Of a stretch of DNA of 31,961 nucleotides, positions 30,617 to 31,961 are shown in pieces; within the stretch, counting starts at the first letter, position 1, and every line of letters starts with the position of its first letter. The position numbers were made by a program, and so were the translations under genes. Under the pieces are notes generated by a model that saw only the letters and a program-made list of their open reading frames with translations, ran no database searches and had not been told where the DNA came from. Source of the DNA: DASWIG01 sp965371445 (GTDB lineage Bacteria > Acidobacteriota > Thermoanaerobaculia > Multivoradales > J023); NCBI GenBank assembly GCA_965371445.1, contig CBDUYN010000116.1:1-31961 (forward strand). Reading direction: 5' to 3'.

Positions 30617-31961
30617 ATGCTCTCTCGTCACCTCGTCCTTGCCCTTGTCTCGGCGACACTCGCCACCGCGTCGGCCGTTACCGCCGAGATCTCGATCCAC
30701 GGCCAGGTCGCCGATGCCGCCGGCACACCCGTGGAGGGCGCCACGGCGTATCTTGACCCGCCCTCGACAGCCTTCGAACGGGCCGCCCGAAGCCTCGACG
30801 GCACACCGCCGCCCCCACCCGTCGCCGTCGCCATCTCCGACGCCTCGGGCCGCTTCGAGCTGCGTGCCCCTGGCCCCGGCGTCTTCGAGGTTACCGTCAC
30901 CGCCGAGGGACACCTCGCCCAGCGCCGCCGCCTGCCGCCGCTCGTCGAGGCGACGGAGCTCGACACCGTCGAGCTCGAACGCGGCGGCTACTACCTGCGG
31001 GTGAAAGCGCGGGGCTTCGCCCCTTACGTGGTCCCGGGCCTGGAGGTCGTCTTCGACAGCGAGGGCGAAGCCGACCTCGGCACCGTGGTCCTGGAGGGCG
31101 GCGTCCGCGTGGCGGGGCGCATCGTCGGCCCGGGGGGCGCGCCGATCGAGGGGGCGAGCGTCAATTACGACTCGTGGGCGAGCCGCGGCGAGCTCCAGCC
31201 CTGGGAGGTCGAGGACAGCCCCTTCGTCAAGACCGACGCCGACGGCCACTTCGTCATCGCCGACCGGCAGGCCGGCGAGAAGCTCGACCTCTGGGCCTGG
31301 GGCCTGGGCTACGCCGAGGGCGCAGCGCACGGCGTCGAGTGCCCGTCCGAGGACGTCGAGATCGTCCTCGAGCCGACCCAGGCCGTCTACGGACGCGTCG
31401 TCGCTCCCGACGGCGCTGCCGTCGAGGGGGCCCGGGTCTGGGCCGGCTACACCGGACGAAGCGGCGACCGCTACTCCCAGGGCGACCGGACCGACGCCGC
31501 CGGACGCTTCGAGCTCAAGCGCCTGGAGGCGGGCCGCCTGGAGGTCCGGGTCACCACCGATGGCTACCCGCCCCTCGAGCAGTGGATCGAGCTTGGCTTC
31601 GCCGTCGCCGAGCGCAAGCTCCACGTCGATGCGTCGATTTTCGACCTCGAGCTGGTCCTCAGGCGCGGCGGCTCGATCGCCGGACGCGTCCTGGGTCTCG
31701 ATCCTCTCCTTTACGCGAACGTCCAGGTACGGGCTTCTCGCCTCCGGGACCGCACCCATGCCGCCGGCTGGCGTTCGAGCCAGGTCGACTTCGAAGGACG
31801 CATTCGGCTGGCGAACCTGGCGCCGGGCGAATGGACCGTGGAGGCCCTCGAGCCCGGGACGAGCCGCCGGGCGCGGGGATGGCACCTCCGGAGAACGTCG
31901 GAACCCACCATCCCCCGCGGGGATGGCACCTCCGGAGAACGTCGGAACCCACCATCCCCCG
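30617..31961 (+). CDS. Secreted carboxypeptidase-regulatory-like domain protein, runs off the window end
   Basis: The frame from ATG 30617 has no stop before the window ends, giving 448 codons so far. It opens with a signal peptide (MLSRHLVLALVSATLATASA). At least four CarboxypepD_reg/CnaB-like beta-sandwich repeats follow, with recurring G-x-V-x-[DP]-x-x-G-x-P-[VI]-E-G-A phrases such as HGQVADAAGTPVEGATAYL, GRIVGPGGAPIEGASVNY and GRVVAPDGAAVEGARVW. Each leads into a TDA(A/D)G(R/H)F strand. Codons end almost entirely in G or C, confirming the strand; the opposing 466-codon frame at 30485-31885 is a shadow. From about 31875 the reading enters a 44-bp tandem repeat and loses domain character, so the true 3' end may be disrupted. 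Such proteins are usually surface or adhesin-like. Confidence 0.82.
   Translation, partial: MLSRHLVLALVSATLATASAVTAEISIHGQVADAAGTPVEGATAYLDPPSTAFERAARSLDGTPPPPPVAVAISDASGRFELRAPGPGVFEVTVTAEGHLAQRRRLPPLVEATELDTVELERGGYYLRVKARGFAPYVVPGLEVVFDSEGEADLGTVVLEGGVRVAGRIVGPGGAPIEGASVNYDSWASRGELQPWEVEDSPFVKTDADGHFVIADRQAGEKLDLWAWGLGYAEGAAHGVECPSEDVEIVLEPTQAVYGRVVAPDGAAVEGARVWAGYTGRSGDRYSQGDRTDAAGRFELKRLEAGRLEVRVTTDGYPPLEQWIELGFAVAERKLHVDASIFDLELVLRRGGSIAGRVLGLDPLLYANVQVRASRLRDRTHAAGWRSSQVDFEGRIRLANLAPGEWTVEALEPGTSRRARGWHLRRTSEPTIPRGDGTSGERRNPPSP
31875..31961. repeat. 44-bp tandem repeat at the window edge, two copies visible
   Basis: Identical 42-base blocks begin GGGGATGGCACC, run from 31875 and from 31919, and are separated by GC. 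The period is therefore 44 bp. Each block ends CCACCATCCCCC, so its ends (GGGGATGG and CCATCCCC) are inverted repeats of each other. The array probably continues beyond the window. Because 44 is not a multiple of three, each copy shifts the reading frame of the gene it lies in. No spacers occur, so it is not CRISPR. Confidence 0.8.

Noticed and set aside
30485..31885. 466-codon minus-strand open frame
   Set aside because: Antisense to the carboxypeptidase-regulatory-like gene on the plus strand, which has the signal peptide, repeats and codon bias.
31875..31961. Possible CRISPR array
   Set aside because: Identical units are adjacent without unique spacers, and no cas gene is present.

Overview
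The window is high-GC DNA (low only around 3.9-5.3 kb) carrying several protein families that I associate with Acidobacteriota, probably Thermoanaerobaculia or a nearby class. These are a TIGR03436-like VWFA-related protein, an ELWxxDGT-repeat protein remnant, DUF1501 and ASPIC/UnbV remnants, secreted proteins ending in a DGFESGD motif, and a kinase-like/TonB protein. LptD indicates a diderm envelope with LPS. The phylum assignment is inference from family content. I see no rRNA, tRNA or CRISPR array.

Layout. 1-747 is non-coding, with a long inverted repeat and an intergenic repeat. 748-3258 (-) is a fused alpha/beta 2-oxoacid dehydrogenase E1. 3390-3751 (+) is a collapsed ELWxxDGT-type secreted protein. 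3825-5256 (+) is a lower-GC metallopeptidase gene with its own sigma70-like promoter, followed by a small hypothetical (5295-5657). 5721-10395 (-) holds three secreted or lipid-anchored proteins. 10426-10960 holds a DUF1501 remnant and an unidentified remnant. 11091-12980 (+) is a promoter plus a two-gene ATPase/TOPRIM module resembling a split OLD nuclease, a plausible defence unit. 13040-15098 (+) is a twice-frameshifted TPR gene and a truncated FG-GAP/UnbV gene.

15145-20372 (-) is a tightly coupled operon. In transcription order it encodes a pseudokinase/TM/coiled-coil/TonB-C fusion, a secreted TPR protein and a secreted VWA protein. I consider it the strongest candidate for an undescribed envelope system. 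20553-22039 (-) is ruvX-mltG. 22276-29736 (+) runs thiolase, lptD, rmlA-like, rmlD, gmd-like and rmd-like, which links LPS export to deoxysugar synthesis. 29928-30251 (-) is a small DUF1640-like membrane coiled-coil protein. 30300-30470 is a cluster of hairpins. 30617 to the window end (+) is a secreted carboxypeptidase-regulatory-like protein that runs into a 44-bp tandem repeat.

Two themes recur. First, large secreted-protein families are present as internally deleted or frameshifted remnants (3390, 10426, 13040, 14481). Second, intergenic GC-rich palindromes recur, including one repeat family found at both ends of the window.
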